The notes: generated from the letters alone by a model not told the origin. A DNA stretch of 33,327 bases from CAIOJG01 sp964477455 (GCA_964477455.1 CAYZHG010000095.1:1-33327); one strand, 5' to 3'; shown: positions 1 through 8,862, counted from the first letter of the stretch. Made by a program: numbers and translations.

Positions 1-521
1 GCTTGAGGTCTCTGTATTACCGCTGCTGCTGGCACAGAGTTAGCAACCTCTTATTCGTGTGGTACCGTCACAAATTCTTCCCACATAAAAGTAGTTTACG
101 ATCCGAAGACCTTCATCCTACACGCGGCGTCGCTCCTTCAGACTTTCGTCCATTGAGGAATATTCTTGACTGCAGCCATCCGTAGATGTCTGGGCAGTGT
201 CTCAGTCCCAGTGAGGCAGGTCACGCTCTCACGCCTGCTACTGATCATAGCCTTGGTGGGCTTTTACTCCGCCAACTAGCTAATCAGACATAGGCCCCTC
301 TTCAAGCGATAAATCTTTAAATACAAGAACTTACGTCCCCGTATTACCATCGAGTATTAATTCGCCTTTCGGCGAGCTATCCCCGTCTTGAAGGTAGGTT
401 ACCAATGTGTTACTCACCCGTTTGCCACTAGTAATTCTCTTGCGAGAGTACTTCGTTCGACTTGCATGCCTTAAACACGCCGCCAGCGTTCATCCTGAGC
501 TAGGATCAAACTCTTAATAAA
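1..521 (-). rRNA. rrs: 16S rRNA, 5' portion (3' part outside window)
   Basis: The minus strand carries the conserved 5' end of bacterial 16S rRNA. AGAGTTTGATCCTAGCTCAG reads from 514 down to 495, followed by GATGAACGCTGGCGGCG, and the conserved 530-loop segment GTGCCAGCAGCAGCGG reads from 35 down to 20. The gene enters from the right and leaves the window at position 1, so only about the first third is present. The 5' boundary near 521 is estimated by analogy with other 16S genes. The distance between the two conserved segments is somewhat shorter than in E. coli, as is common in CPR. Two substitutions hit universal primer sites (see findings). No intron is visible in this portion. Confidence 0.97.
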
Positions 522-819
522 AGAGAATGAAGTAGCTCGGAAATAAATCCGAACTATTTAATATATTTGTTGTTGAATAGACAGTTTAACTTTATACAAA
601 TTAAATTGTATATCATATGGTCTTTGTCACGTTTGTATTGTCAAGGTTCATTTTCTTCCTCATCTGCTAGATAAGCAGAACTGTTGAAAGAAAAAAGAGG
701 AAGCCATTCTGACTTACTCTTTTCTCTTTCCAGTTTCATCGCAAGCGAACTTGTTCGACTTAGAAAAATGATTTGATTTTGAGGAACTTTTAACTGCTGG
801 TTTCTCTTAAAGCTTTTAC
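522..819 (-). other. rRNA leader, no protein gene seen
   Basis: About 300 bases between the promoter at 820-848 and the 16S 5' end hold no credible gene. A 62-codon open frame (829-641) starts inside the promoter and has no family resemblance. Near the 16S start the minus strand can form a small hairpin TCGGA/TCCGA (about 538-552), possibly part of rRNA processing. A second TTGACA occurs at 639-644 (minus), but no good -10 lies at the right distance. The stretch is best read as transcribed rRNA leader. Confidence 0.6.
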
Positions 820-848
820 ATAATAGCATAGAGGTTATGTACTGTCAA
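820..848 (-). promoter_or_regulatory. rRNA promoter
   Basis: On the minus strand TTGACA (848-843), a 17-base spacer and TATTAT (825-820) make a near-consensus housekeeping promoter, pointing at the 16S gene with an expected start near 812. A sequence one base off a DnaA box (TGTGGATAG, 869-877) lies 20 bases upstream of the -35. Confidence 0.75.
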
Positions 849-891
849 GAGCGTAAATGTGGCTGGGTTGTGGATAGAATTTAAAATACTT

Positions 892-1557
892 TTAATCTGG
901 TCTTTTGGTATTTTTTTCTCTCCATTCCTTTATTTTTTTATGATCTCCAGACAATAAAATTTTTGGAACTTTGAGCCCCATAAAGTCTTCAGGTCTGGTA
1001 TATTGTGGGCATTCAAGCGCTCCTTGCACGAAGGTTTCTTCGACTAATGATTCCTGATTCCCTAAAACCCCCGGTATTAGACGCGCTGTGGCCTCGGTAA
1101 TGGTCAAGGCTGGTAATTCACCACCGGCTAGGACATAGTCTCCTACCGAAACTTTTTCATCCACGAATTTATAAATTCGCTCATCGAAACCTTCGTAGCG
1201 TCCACAAATAATTATTAGGTTTTCAAGGTTAGAAAATTGTTTGGCCATTTTTTGATCAAACTTTTTTCCATCTGGATCCATGATAATTATTTTTGTTTTT
1301 GGCTGTTTAATTTTTTTACCATTTTTAACCAATCCTAAATCTTCCAAACAACGATAGATTGGTTCTACCTGAAGCACCATTCCTGCTCCCCCACCATATG
1401 GTTTGTCATCGACATGGTGTTGTTTGTCCAAAGTGAAATCACGAAAATTGTGAGCCAGAATTTCAATCTGGCCATTTTTTTGACCACGACCAAGAATACT
1501 CGCTTGAGCATAATCGTGGATGATATCTGGAAAAAGTGTCAAAATATTAAATTTCAT
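892..1557 (-). CDS. trmD: tRNA (guanine-N1-)-methyltransferase TrmD
   Basis: Methylates N1 of G37 in tRNAs using S-adenosylmethionine, which prevents +1 frameshifting. The 221-residue product begins MKFNILTLFP and carries the family signatures KPYGGGAGMV (near residues 52-61), the trefoil-knot segment IIICGRYEGFDERI and the SAM-binding loop SVGDYVLAGGELPAL, so all core elements of this SPOUT enzyme are present. I chose the ATG at 1557 rather than the in-frame one at 1593, because the family starts at this point and the predicted promoter (1565-1593) would initiate at about 1558. The message would then be leaderless or nearly so, and no SD is present. RimM and rplS, its usual partners, are not in the window. 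The upstream gene is a surface protein closed by a terminator. Confidence 0.95.
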   Translation of the reverse strand: MKFNILTLFPDIIHDYAQASILGRGQKNGQIEILAHNFRDFTLDKQHHVDDKPYGGGAGMVLQVEPIYRCLEDLGLVKNGKKIKQPKTKIIIMDPDGKKFDQKMAKQFSNLENLIIICGRYEGFDERIYKFVDEKVSVGDYVLAGGELPALTITEATARLIPGVLGNQESLVEETFVQGALECPQYTRPEDFMGLKVPKILLSGDHKKIKEWREKNTKRPD

Positions 1558-1564
1558 AAAGTGA

Positions 1565-1593
1565 ATTGTACTCGAAAAATTGGTAAAAAACAA
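1565..1593 (-). promoter_or_regulatory. trmD promoter
   Basis: Minus-strand TTGTTT (1593-1588), 17-base spacer, TACAAT (1570-1565). The -35 overlaps the T-tract of the terminator of the upstream surface gene. The expected start near 1558 is immediately before the trmD ATG at 1557. Confidence 0.55.
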
Positions 1594-1621
1594 GAGCGCC
1601 GACCAAATGGCCGACGCTCTT
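1585..1621 (-). terminator. Rho-independent terminator of the surface protein gene
   Basis: Arms 1592-1604 and 1609-1621 form a 13-bp stem with an ATTT loop, followed on the minus strand by GTTTTTT. The two imperfect positions are G-U wobbles on the minus-strand RNA but A-C mismatches on the plus strand, which fixes the direction. Confidence 0.88.
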
Positions 1622-1643
1622 CTAATGAATTTAACTAATTAAA

Positions 1644-4600
1644 TTATTGCACCATCATCTTTTTTAAACTTTGAGTGCGATCAGACATTTCCATATCCTC
1701 TGCTTCAACTTTGACAGTTCCGACAGTATAACCGGCGGTAGAAGTTAAAGTGTGAGCAAATTTAGTTTGGAAGCGGTTTGTCTTTAGTCCGTTGGTAGTG
1801 ACTTCATTTAAAGTCTTGTTGGCACCAATTACATAGTATGTTGAACCAACTTTTACCAATGCACCTTCTACTGGAGCTTTTTCAGTCATTTTGGCTGGAG
1901 CAACAGCTGGCTGTAATTGTTGGTAGAATGTCCAAGATGGGTCGTTCATAGTGATAGTGTGACCATTTTTGGCTGGCATCAACAAGTATTTAGAACCGTA
2001 TAGGGCAGTGGCAACTTCAGCAGAAACTGCAACTAATTTGTTGCCTGGTAATACAGCGTATACTACATCCGAAGCTTGTTCTTTGACCAAATATGTACCT
2101 GGACGAGGCATTACTGCTGTACTAGATTTCAAAGCGGATATACAGCTTTGGTTTACAAGTTTATAAGAATATTTGTTGTCTGATGTCCATGATTTATAGA
2201 TATCACCTTGTGGGAAATATGATTTTGTTTTGTCAGCGTTTACCGCATAGATTATTGGAGATACTTTGGATTTTACCATATCACCGGCTACTAATACTTC
2301 ACAGCTGGTTTCACCAGTTACAGAAGGAAGAGTTGGAGCAGCGACGTATCCGTCTTTGAGGGTGATTTTAACTGTGTATACTGGAGTGACACCACCAGAA
2401 GCTGAACGGAATTTCACATAAATTGTTTTTTCACCAACACCACTAGACAAGGTAAATGATTTTGTTGGAGCATATGTGTCCCAACTTGCACCAGCAAAAC
2501 CTGGATCTTCGGAGATTGCCATTTGTGTAACGTTGGTAGCTGAAAGATTCAAACTGACGATTTGTGATGTGGTTTGAGCTCCAGTAGAGACAGAGACTGC
2601 CGCTGTCGCAGAAGTGACAGCTGGAGCTGAACCGCCGCCGCCACCAGTGCCACCGGAAGAAAAGATTGATCCTGTAAATGAAGCAGATGTACCACTACCA
2701 GTTAAGAAACCGTAATCATTACTATATGTTAATGTTAAAGAACCATTTCCAGATACGTCCATTTTACTATTTGAGGTAGCTCCATTAGTAATATTAAATG
2801 GAATTGATCCGGAAAAAATACCTGTCCCAGCTCCAGTTTCAGTCAAAGTAACTGATTCTGAATCACTGTAAGTATTTGCAAACAAACTGATAGATTTTGT
2901 TTCAATTGTAGACGCATTCATATTTGAAGCCGGGTCAGTAACTGAGACCGTAACGCTATTTCCAGTACCATTAGTCGATCCGCTAGTAAATGACGTATCG
3001 GTCAAACCGCCCGTAGCTGCTTTTTTTAATTTTCCTGTGCTTGAATATGTAGTTGTTCCGTTATTATACAAATCACCAGTTACAATTAAATCAACGCCTG
3101 TCAAAGTTAGAGTTCCGTTGTTTGTAAATGAATTTGTTGTAGTTGCGGCATAAATAGTATTACTTGCAAGTGTGTAATTTCCAGTTCCTAGAGTTAAATT
3201 ATAAAAACTTGCACTTCTAAACGTAGAAGAAACGGCATTCGAAATTATCACTTCTGATGTTCCTGCATTAAACGTACCATATGGATAAAAAACAGTTGCC
3301 GCACCACCCGCACCAGTCAATCGTATCGTTGCAGAACCTGCGTTTAAACTAGCACCAGATGAAATCCAAAGATAGTTTGTAGAAGTCACATTACCAGCCA
3401 AAGTTGAGGTACTACCTGCATCAATATACAGATTAAAATATGTACCCGCAGTGATATTAGCAGTACTACCACGATATGATACCATACTGTATGCAATGGT
3501 AAATGTACCGTTATTTACAAATGGAGTGCCAGTACTATACAATCGAATGTCATTTGAACCACCATAGAATGCGGCACCATTATTAATCGTAAAGATACCA
3601 TAAACATAGACACTTGCAGTAAGACTAGTAACACCAGCGTCGGTTGAATTGATTGTCAGATTATAATATGAACTTGTTGCAGAAATATAAGTTCCGCCAA
3701 CACCAGAATAAATAACCGTCGAAGATGCATACGTGAAAGTTCCATTTACAACAAATGGTATTGATGTGGAAGTTAAAACTATAGTACTAGTACCAGCATT
3801 TAAAACTTTACCACTATTAATTGTTAATATATTTGTAGTAGTAACGGTGTTTGAAAAAGTGGTAGTACCGTTGATAACTAGATTAAAAAGGGTTGTATTA
3901 CCAGTTCCTCCCAAATTTCCAGTGCCACTCATAGTAACAGTACCGGCTGAAGATTGAGTAATAACACCACTATTATTAATACTACTACTAACAACCAGAT
4001 TGTTTGCACCCAAGGCAAAGATATTTCCGCTTGCTACCGTAATGCCACCTGTTGATGTTACAGACGAACCAGCAGTTACTGTATTAGCACCACTGGTAAC
4101 ATTTAAGACATAAAAGGTAATACTTCCAGGACCGCTAATACTTTGTGCTGTAGAACTAGTAAATGTGACTGTACCTGAAGTAGATAATAAAGTACTAGTC
4201 ACGATAAGATTTCCACCTACTTTGAGTGTACCATCCACCAGAAAGCTAGCTGTCGAGGATACGTTAACATCACTATTAACTACCAAAGTACCACCAGAAG
4301 CAACATTAAATACGCCAGCTGTACCTCCTTGTGCAAAAACTGCTCCAGTAGAAGTTACAGTTACACTAGAACTTACTGAAATAACTCCAGTATACGCTGA
4401 GTCGATATATATTCCTTGTGTAGTTGTTGAAACATCAAAATCAATGTTTGTGGTAGATGAAGCACCTTGAAAAGTTGCGGTGTTAGCAGATGGATCACAA
4501 GTAGTTCCGCCGGCATCTTTCCATACAGTTGTACTACTAAAGTTTACAGCGGATGTACCAGTAGCTGTCCAAAAACAGAATGCCGCATTCGCCTGTCCGC

Positions 4601-4682
4601 CAAAGAAAAATGAAGACAAAAACATGATAGATCCCAGTAGAACCAGTTTGCTTTTGCCCCATGATGAAGTGTTTGTATTCAT
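1644..4682 (-). CDS. Large secreted surface (S-layer-like) protein
   Basis: A 1012-residue secreted protein. Residues 1-34 look like a signal peptide: MNTNTSSWGKSK, a hydrophobic run, then an AxA site at QANA. The body is Ser/Thr/Asn/Gly-rich, with at least five repeats of about 65 residues, each opening with an aromatic pair then N/V-L (FYVLNV, LFNLVI, YYNLTI, YFNLYI, FYNLTL) and containing NNGTF/GTFT-like turns, suggesting a beta-solenoid. An Ig-like segment follows (TDPASN, then TETGAGTGIFSGS), then a Gly/Ser linker (GGGGGS). The C-terminal 240 residues hold three degenerate copies of a YxVxxNKT/K motif, a type I associate with CPR surface proteins. No membrane anchor or sorting motif is visible. 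I chose the ATG at 4682 because the longer frame would start upstream of the predicted transcription start. It stands alone between promoter and terminator. Exact function unknown. Confidence 0.8.
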   Translation of the reverse strand: MNTNTSSWGKSKLVLLGSIMFLSSFFFGGQANAAFCFWTATGTSAVNFSSTTVWKDAGGTTCDPSANTATFQGASSTTNIDFDVSTTTQGIYIDSAYTGVISVSSSVTVTSTGAVFAQGGTAGVFNVASGGTLVVNSDVNVSSTASFLVDGTLKVGGNLIVTSTLLSTSGTVTFTSSTAQSISGPGSITFYVLNVTSGANTVTAGSSVTSTGGITVASGNIFALGANNLVVSSSINNSGVITQSSAGTVTMSGTGNLGGTGNTTLFNLVINGTTTFSNTVTTTNILTINSGKVLNAGTSTIVLTSTSIPFVVNGTFTYASSTVIYSGVGGTYISATSSYYNLTINSTDAGVTSLTASVYVYGIFTINNGAAFYGGSNDIRLYSTGTPFVNNGTFTIAYSMVSYRGSTANITAGTYFNLYIDAGSTSTLAGNVTSTNYLWISSGASLNAGSATIRLTGAGGAATVFYPYGTFNAGTSEVIISNAVSSTFRSASFYNLTLGTGNYTLASNTIYAATTTNSFTNNGTLTLTGVDLIVTGDLYNNGTTTYSSTGKLKKAATGGLTDTSFTSGSTNGTGNSVTVSVTDPASNMNASTIETKSISLFANTYSDSESVTLTETGAGTGIFSGSIPFNITNGATSNSKMDVSGNGSLTLTYSNDYGFLTGSGTSASFTGSIFSSGGTGGGGGSAPAVTSATAAVSVSTGAQTTSQIVSLNLSATNVTQMAISEDPGFAGASWDTYAPTKSFTLSSGVGEKTIYVKFRSASGGVTPVYTVKITLKDGYVAAPTLPSVTGETSCEVLVAGDMVKSKVSPIIYAVNADKTKSYFPQGDIYKSWTSDNKYSYKLVNQSCISALKSSTAVMPRPGTYLVKEQASDVVYAVLPGNKLVAVSAEVATALYGSKYLLMPAKNGHTITMNDPSWTFYQQLQPAVAPAKMTEKAPVEGALVKVGSTYYVIGANKTLNEVTTNGLKTNRFQTKFAHTLTSTAGYTVGTVKVEAEDMEMSDRTQSLKKMMVQ

Positions 4683-4766
4683 AGGTATTGAATAAAAATA
4701 ATTAGAATAATTAATATTAATAAAAAATTCGTAACAAATTTCGACAAAAAGATATATTACAAATTC

Positions 4767-4795
4767 AGTATACTGCATTATTTAAAAAATAACAA
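4767..4795 (-). promoter_or_regulatory. Promoter of the surface protein gene
   Basis: Minus-strand TTGTTA (4795-4790), 17-base spacer, TATACT (4772-4767). The expected start near 4760 leaves an AT-rich 5' UTR of about 78 bases before the ATG at 4682 and rules out the in-frame ATG at 4778. Confidence 0.7.
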
Positions 4796-4842
4796 GTTTA
4801 ATTTTAGCCATTCACTACCTATGTAACTGTGGATAAAAGCAA

Positions 4843-4873
4843 AAAAACCGCCTCAACTATTGAGACGGTTTTT
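4843..4873 (-). terminator. Terminator after khpA
   Basis: Arms 4845-4856 and 4860-4871 form a 12-bp stem with one G-U pair and a three-base loop. The minus strand then runs into seven T. The plus strand also has a short T run, so it may work both ways. Confidence 0.85.
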
Positions 4874-4882
4874 AAATTTCAA

Positions 4883-5209
4883 TTAGATTCCCAAATCATC
4901 CACAGCACTAGTGTCAACTGGTTGCGCTACACTCGCTGCCACTATTGGGCGAGGACCGCGACCACCGACCGGCTCGTTGATCTTTAGGTTTACGCGAGCA
5001 TTGTGCTTAGCGCCTACGATCTTGAGCAAGGTACGGATTGAACGAGCGGTTTGACCGCCGCGTCCGATGACATAGCCCATGTCTGCTGGATCAACATCCA
5101 AAGTAATCAATACACCGCGTTCATCGATAGTGCGGTCTGTTTTTACTTTGTCTGGGTTGTTCACAATCGCTTTCACGAGTGCTTCTACAAACATCTGATC
5201 TGCTTCCAT
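4883..5209 (-). CDS. khpA: KH-domain RNA-binding protein KhpA
   Basis: A small RNA-binding protein of the KhpA/YlqC family, whose members bind many RNAs, often with KhpB. The 108-residue product has the single KH core: an N-terminal helix (FVEALVKAIVNNPDKV), the strand ITLDVDPADMG and the GxxG loop VIGRGGQTARSIRTLL near residues 47-62. The C-terminal 25 residues beyond the KH fold are low-complexity and end in an acidic tail. Position next to rpsP is the classic arrangement and supports the call. No SD precedes the start. An alternative start is Met6 (5194), closer to the usual family length at the N terminus. It has its own promoter (5281-5310) and a terminator, so it can be expressed apart from rpsP. 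Confidence 0.88.
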   Translation of the reverse strand: MEADQMFVEALVKAIVNNPDKVKTDRTIDERGVLITLDVDPADMGYVIGRGGQTARSIRTLLKIVGAKHNARVNLKINEPVGGRGPRPIVAASVAQPVDTSAVDDLGI

Positions 5210-5280
5210 AGTATTATCATTATTTTTTTCATTTCAACAGTCTGTCGACGTGTGGAGTTTACCACCAGCTCTGTGTCTTC

Positions 5281-5310
5281 ATTTTATCATTTTTACGAAG
5301 AGCTCGTCAA
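5281..5310 (-). promoter_or_regulatory. khpA promoter
   Basis: Minus-strand TTGACG (5310-5305), 18-base spacer, TAAAAT (5286-5281), beginning just after the rpsP stop. The leader of about 65 bases can form a small hairpin GTGG/CCAC. Confidence 0.55.
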
Positions 5311-5313
5311 CTA

Positions 5314-5628
5314 TTATGCAACCTTCTTTTTTTCTGCCAATTTAGCTGCACGTTTTTTACTTACAAATACAGATTTCTTTTTCTTTCCTTCGATAATTTT
5401 GTTGGTTACCAACAAATTATGAATTGTTTCTGAAGGCACCGCACCTTTACTAATCCAGTAAAGCAATCTTTCTACCACTGGGGCAAATTGATTTTCTTTT
5501 GCATGTGGATTGTATGTACCAACCTGTTCCAAATGATTGCCTTGTGTATCGCGAGCTTTTTCAGAAACTACGATACGGTAAGTAGCAAATTTCTTTTTTC
5601 CAACACGTTGTAATCGAATAGCTAACAT
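5314..5628 (-). CDS. rpsP: 30S ribosomal protein S16
   Basis: Ribosomal protein of the 30S body that binds 16S rRNA early in assembly. The 104-residue product opens MLAIRLQRVGKKKFATYRIVV and continues with the family segments RDTQGNHLEQVGTYNP and ERLLYWISKGAVPSETIHNLL. The C terminus is a lysine-rich tail (KKRAAKLAEKKK), as usual for S16. The start has no SD and follows an AT-rich leader. It is the first gene of the rpsP-khpA pair and is driven by a perfect-consensus promoter embedded in the end of smc. The downstream rimM expected in many bacteria is not present in the window. Confidence 0.97.
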   Translation of the reverse strand: MLAIRLQRVGKKKFATYRIVVSEKARDTQGNHLEQVGTYNPHAKENQFAPVVERLLYWISKGAVPSETIHNLLVTNKIIEGKKKKSVFVSKKRAAKLAEKKKVA

Positions 5629-5697
5629 AATTTTTTTTAATTTTTAAAATGGTCTCCCTGTGGGTTGTGAAATCACAGAGAATTTTAGAGCAACATT

Positions 5698-5726
5698 ATT
5701 ATATTGTATTTAGCTGATTTTGTCAA
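5698..5726 (-). promoter_or_regulatory. rpsP promoter (perfect consensus)
   Basis: Minus-strand TTGACA (5726-5721), exactly 17 bases, TATAAT (5703-5698). The -35 lies inside the last codons of smc. The leader to the ATG at 5628 can form an imperfect hairpin (TCTCTGTG with CACAGGGAGA, about 5651-5686), a possible site for feedback control, though that is a guess. Confidence 0.85.
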
Positions 5727-8700
5727 TGTCTGCCCCGTTTACTTCAGTTTTTGGTTTGTCTTCATAACGACCAACTTCTCCAATATTCACACTTAATAGC
5801 TTGGAAATTCCTTCGCCACCCATAGTTACACCATAAAGAGCGTCGGCACTGTGCATCGTCACACGGTTGTGGGTAATAATAATAAATTGAGATTTTGTGG
5901 CTAATTCACTCATAATATTGGCAAAACGCAAAGTGTTGGTTTCATCCAATGCCGCTTCAACTTCGTCCATAACCACAAATGGTGATGGGTTACAATTTAA
6001 AATAGCGCAGATCAAAGCAATGGAAGTGAGTGTACGTTCACCACCAGAAAGCGAACTAATATTTTTTATTTTTTTGCCAGGTGGATTTACCGCAATATCA
6101 ATACCGGTTAAAATTTTATCACGTTTTTTGGTTACTGGTTTTATCGCTTCCAACGCTTCTGTGACACCTTCAGCCATCGCCATTTCTTCCGCCAATAATT
6201 CATCCTCTTCTTTTTCTCCGTAAATTTCTTCCAGTTGTGCACTACCGCCATTAAATAAAATTTTGAAATAACGATCGAACTCTTTGCGAATTTGTTTGAA
6301 AGCGGTCGAACGTTTTTTCTTCATTATCTCGGCGAGCTCATCAATCATTTTGGAAAGATCGTCAGTTGCAGTTGTCAAATCTTTTAATTGATTACTTAAG
6401 AAATCGTAGCGTTCTTTGGTAGTTTCATATTCTTTAATAACATCGTCGTCGATACCACCAATCAAGCTCAATTGATATTTTAATTTTTGAATATCAGCGG
6501 CGGCAATTTCCAACTCCGATTGAGATAATATCATATAAGCACGTTCCGCCAGTGCAGCCAACGATACACTCATTTCACCACTGACCTCATTGGATAGATC
6601 TTCATTTTTTGTTTCCAATTTGGCCAGAGAGATTTTGTGTTCGTTTCGAGTAGACAAAATTCCATTTACTTCCAATTGTTTTTTTTGCATGGATTCTTGC
6701 AAACCAAACACGCGTTGTTTTTTGATTTCTTCACTATCGTTGAATTGCTTTATCTCTAGCGCAATTTTGTCGCTCTCGGATTCCGTACCGACAATTTCTA
6801 ATTTTATTTTTTCTTTTTCTTTTTCTAACTCAGTCAAATGCACACCATATTCTTCTGGACTCATTTGCAAGAAATTCAACTCTCGCTCCATGCCAGACAT
6901 TTCATCTTGATTCTTTTTCTGATCTGCTTGCACCGATTCCAATTTACCCAATAATTGTTCTTTACTCATTTGAGCCAACAAAGCTGAAGTTTTGGCCTGA
7001 TCCAATTTCATTTCAAAATCTTTGAAACTACTTTCTTGTCTGATTAATTCTTCTTGATAATTTTGACCTTCGCCATCAGAAAAAATCGTGCGTCCTGAAA
7101 AACTCAAGTGCATTCTTTTTTGACCGCGCCAGCCACCCTTCATAACACCGCGACGTTCGGCAACATCACCATCCAGAGTCACCATACGCGCACGCCCAAT
7201 CCCAATACTTTGCGCCACGGCCAAACTTTTTACGATGACTGTATCACCAAAAACAAAAGAAAAAATATTACGAAATTTTTCATCAAATTTTACCAAATCA
7301 ATCGCGAGTCCAATCACACCATCTTCATTTAATAACGCACGAATATCACTGCCTACATCCCGTCCAAAAATTTTATTGTTTGGTAAAAAAGTAGCCACTC
7401 CCATTTTCTGTTCACGCAAAAATTCAATAGCCGCTCGTGCCACACCTTCATCAGCAACCACCAAGGATGATAAATGTTGGCCAGCAGCCACTTCCAACGC
7501 GGTACGATAATCATTTTCCACTTCTCCCAATTCAGCCACTAAACCATGAACCTTGCCCAAGCGATTTTTATTTTCTAATACGGCTTTGACAGCGGTCAAA
7601 CCACTAAATTCCAGATATTGACGCTCGGATTTTTGTTCATATTGTTTTACTTGCAACTGAGACAAACGTACCGCCGCCTGAGTTTTGTCGCGCGATAATT
7701 CGGCTACGTTAGTATTGTTTTCAATCAATAATTTTTCCGCTTTAGCCAATTCATTTTCTAATTTATTTTGTTCTTGAACAAACTGTTCACCTACCATTTT
7801 CAATTCATCTACTTTCTTTTCCAACCAACCGATATTTTGTTTTCCCAAATCACTATAAGCATTTTGAATTTTTCCAGAAATTACCGCGAGTTGTCTCTCC
7901 CATTCATTTTTAATTTTGATAACCGCCTGATATTTTTCTTGTAATTTCACAAACACTTCTTGGCGACTTTCACTGCGTGCCAATTCGGATAATTCAAGTT
8001 GAGTATCTTCCAATTCTTTAAAAGTAATTTTATATTGCGCATCCAAATTGTTTACTTCCAACTCCAAACGATCCATTTCCTTTTTATTGGAACCATACAA
8101 TGAGCCGTAATATTTTTCTTGAGTTTCGCGTAAATTTATCTCTACTTCTTGGCGTTGTTCCAATTTGCGCACTTGTTTGGACAACATACGCAAACGTGGC
8201 TCAACTTCTTTGAGCAACACATCCACCTGCGACATATTTTCCGCTGTTCGTGCTAATTTCAAATTGGCCTGATGTTGTTTGATTTGATGTTCTTTGATAC
8301 CCGAGGCTTCATCCAAAAAATCTTTGCGTTCCGCTGGACTAACTACCAACAAACGGTCGATTGTCCCCTGTCCGACGATACTATATGAATGCTGACCAAA
8401 CTGTGCTTTGGCCAACAACAAATGAATATCGAGCAAACGCACTGGATTATTATTGATAGTATATTCACCTTCACCACTTCGATATAAACGACGGGTAATA
8501 ACAATTTCTGGCAGATCAATCTGCACACGGTCGTCGCTATTATCCAAAATCATGGAAACTTCACAAGCTCCCAACTGGCCTTTGGACTCGGAACCGCCAA
8601 AAATAATATCTTCACTTTTTTTGCCTCGCAACGTTTTGATACTCTGTTCACCCATTACCCAGCGTAAAGCATCCACTACATTGGACTTGCCCGAACCATT

Positions 8701-8814
8701 TGGACCAACCACCGCCGTGATACTAAATCGACCGTTTTGAGGCGGCAAAAAATCCAACACCGTTTTGGTGGCGAAAGATTTAAATCCTTGAATTTCCAAT
8801 CGTTTCAAATACAT
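5710..8814 (-). CDS. smc: Chromosome segregation ATPase SMC
   Basis: SMC organises and segregates the chromosome as an ATP-driven dimer. The 1034-residue product has the N-terminal Walker A GPNGSGKSN (residues 37-45), a long coiled coil, a hinge near the middle (KVHGLVAELGEVENDYRTAL through VATFLPNN), a second coiled coil, the ABC signature LSGGERTLTS and the Walker B/D-loop VVMDEVEAALDETN near the C terminus. It is somewhat shorter than the usual 1150-1200 residues, mainly through shorter coils, and remains intact. The start at 8814 (MYLKRLEIQGFKSF) is the family start. The longer frame to 8931 would begin upstream of the predicted promoter. ScpA and ScpB are not in the window. It is transcribed divergently from nrnA. 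Confidence 0.95.
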   Translation of the reverse strand: MYLKRLEIQGFKSFATKTVLDFLPPQNGRFSITAVVGPNGSGKSNVVDALRWVMGEQSIKTLRGKKSEDIIFGGSESKGQLGACEVSMILDNSDDRVQIDLPEIVITRRLYRSGEGEYTINNNPVRLLDIHLLLAKAQFGQHSYSIVGQGTIDRLLVVSPAERKDFLDEASGIKEHQIKQHQANLKLARTAENMSQVDVLLKEVEPRLRMLSKQVRKLEQRQEVEINLRETQEKYYGSLYGSNKKEMDRLELEVNNLDAQYKITFKELEDTQLELSELARSESRQEVFVKLQEKYQAVIKIKNEWERQLAVISGKIQNAYSDLGKQNIGWLEKKVDELKMVGEQFVQEQNKLENELAKAEKLLIENNTNVAELSRDKTQAAVRLSQLQVKQYEQKSERQYLEFSGLTAVKAVLENKNRLGKVHGLVAELGEVENDYRTALEVAAGQHLSSLVVADEGVARAAIEFLREQKMGVATFLPNNKIFGRDVGSDIRALLNEDGVIGLAIDLVKFDEKFRNIFSFVFGDTVIVKSLAVAQSIGIGRARMVTLDGDVAERRGVMKGGWRGQKRMHLSFSGRTIFSDGEGQNYQEELIRQESSFKDFEMKLDQAKTSALLAQMSKEQLLGKLESVQADQKKNQDEMSGMERELNFLQMSPEEYGVHLTELEKEKEKIKLEIVGTESESDKIALEIKQFNDSEEIKKQRVFGLQESMQKKQLEVNGILSTRNEHKISLAKLETKNEDLSNEVSGEMSVSLAALAERAYMILSQSELEIAAADIQKLKYQLSLIGGIDDDVIKEYETTKERYDFLSNQLKDLTTATDDLSKMIDELAEIMKKKRSTAFKQIRKEFDRYFKILFNGGSAQLEEIYGEKEEDELLAEEMAMAEGVTEALEAIKPVTKKRDKILTGIDIAVNPPGKKIKNISSLSGGERTLTSIALICAILNCNPSPFVVMDEVEAALDETNTLRFANIMSELATKSQFIIITHNRVTMHSADALYGVTMGGEGISKLLSVNIGEVGRYEDKPKTEVNGADIDKIS

Positions 8815-8830
8815 AAGGCAATTGTGACCT

Positions 8831-8859
8831 ATTGTATCAAAAATCTGTTTGGGGCGCAA
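8831..8859 (-). promoter_or_regulatory. smc promoter
   Basis: Minus-strand TTGCGC (8859-8854), 17-base spacer, TACAAT (8836-8831). The expected start near 8824 leaves about 10 bases before the ATG at 8814. Confidence 0.5.
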
Positions 8860-8862
8860 CTG

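Noticed and set aside
641..829. 62-codon open frame on the minus strand in the rRNA leader
   Set aside because: Its ATG overlaps the -10 of the rRNA promoter. It has no recognisable family and lies in transcribed leader.
4683..4778. Longer N terminus of the surface protein (ATG at 4778)
   Set aside because: It lies upstream of the predicted transcription start and would bury the clear signal peptide.
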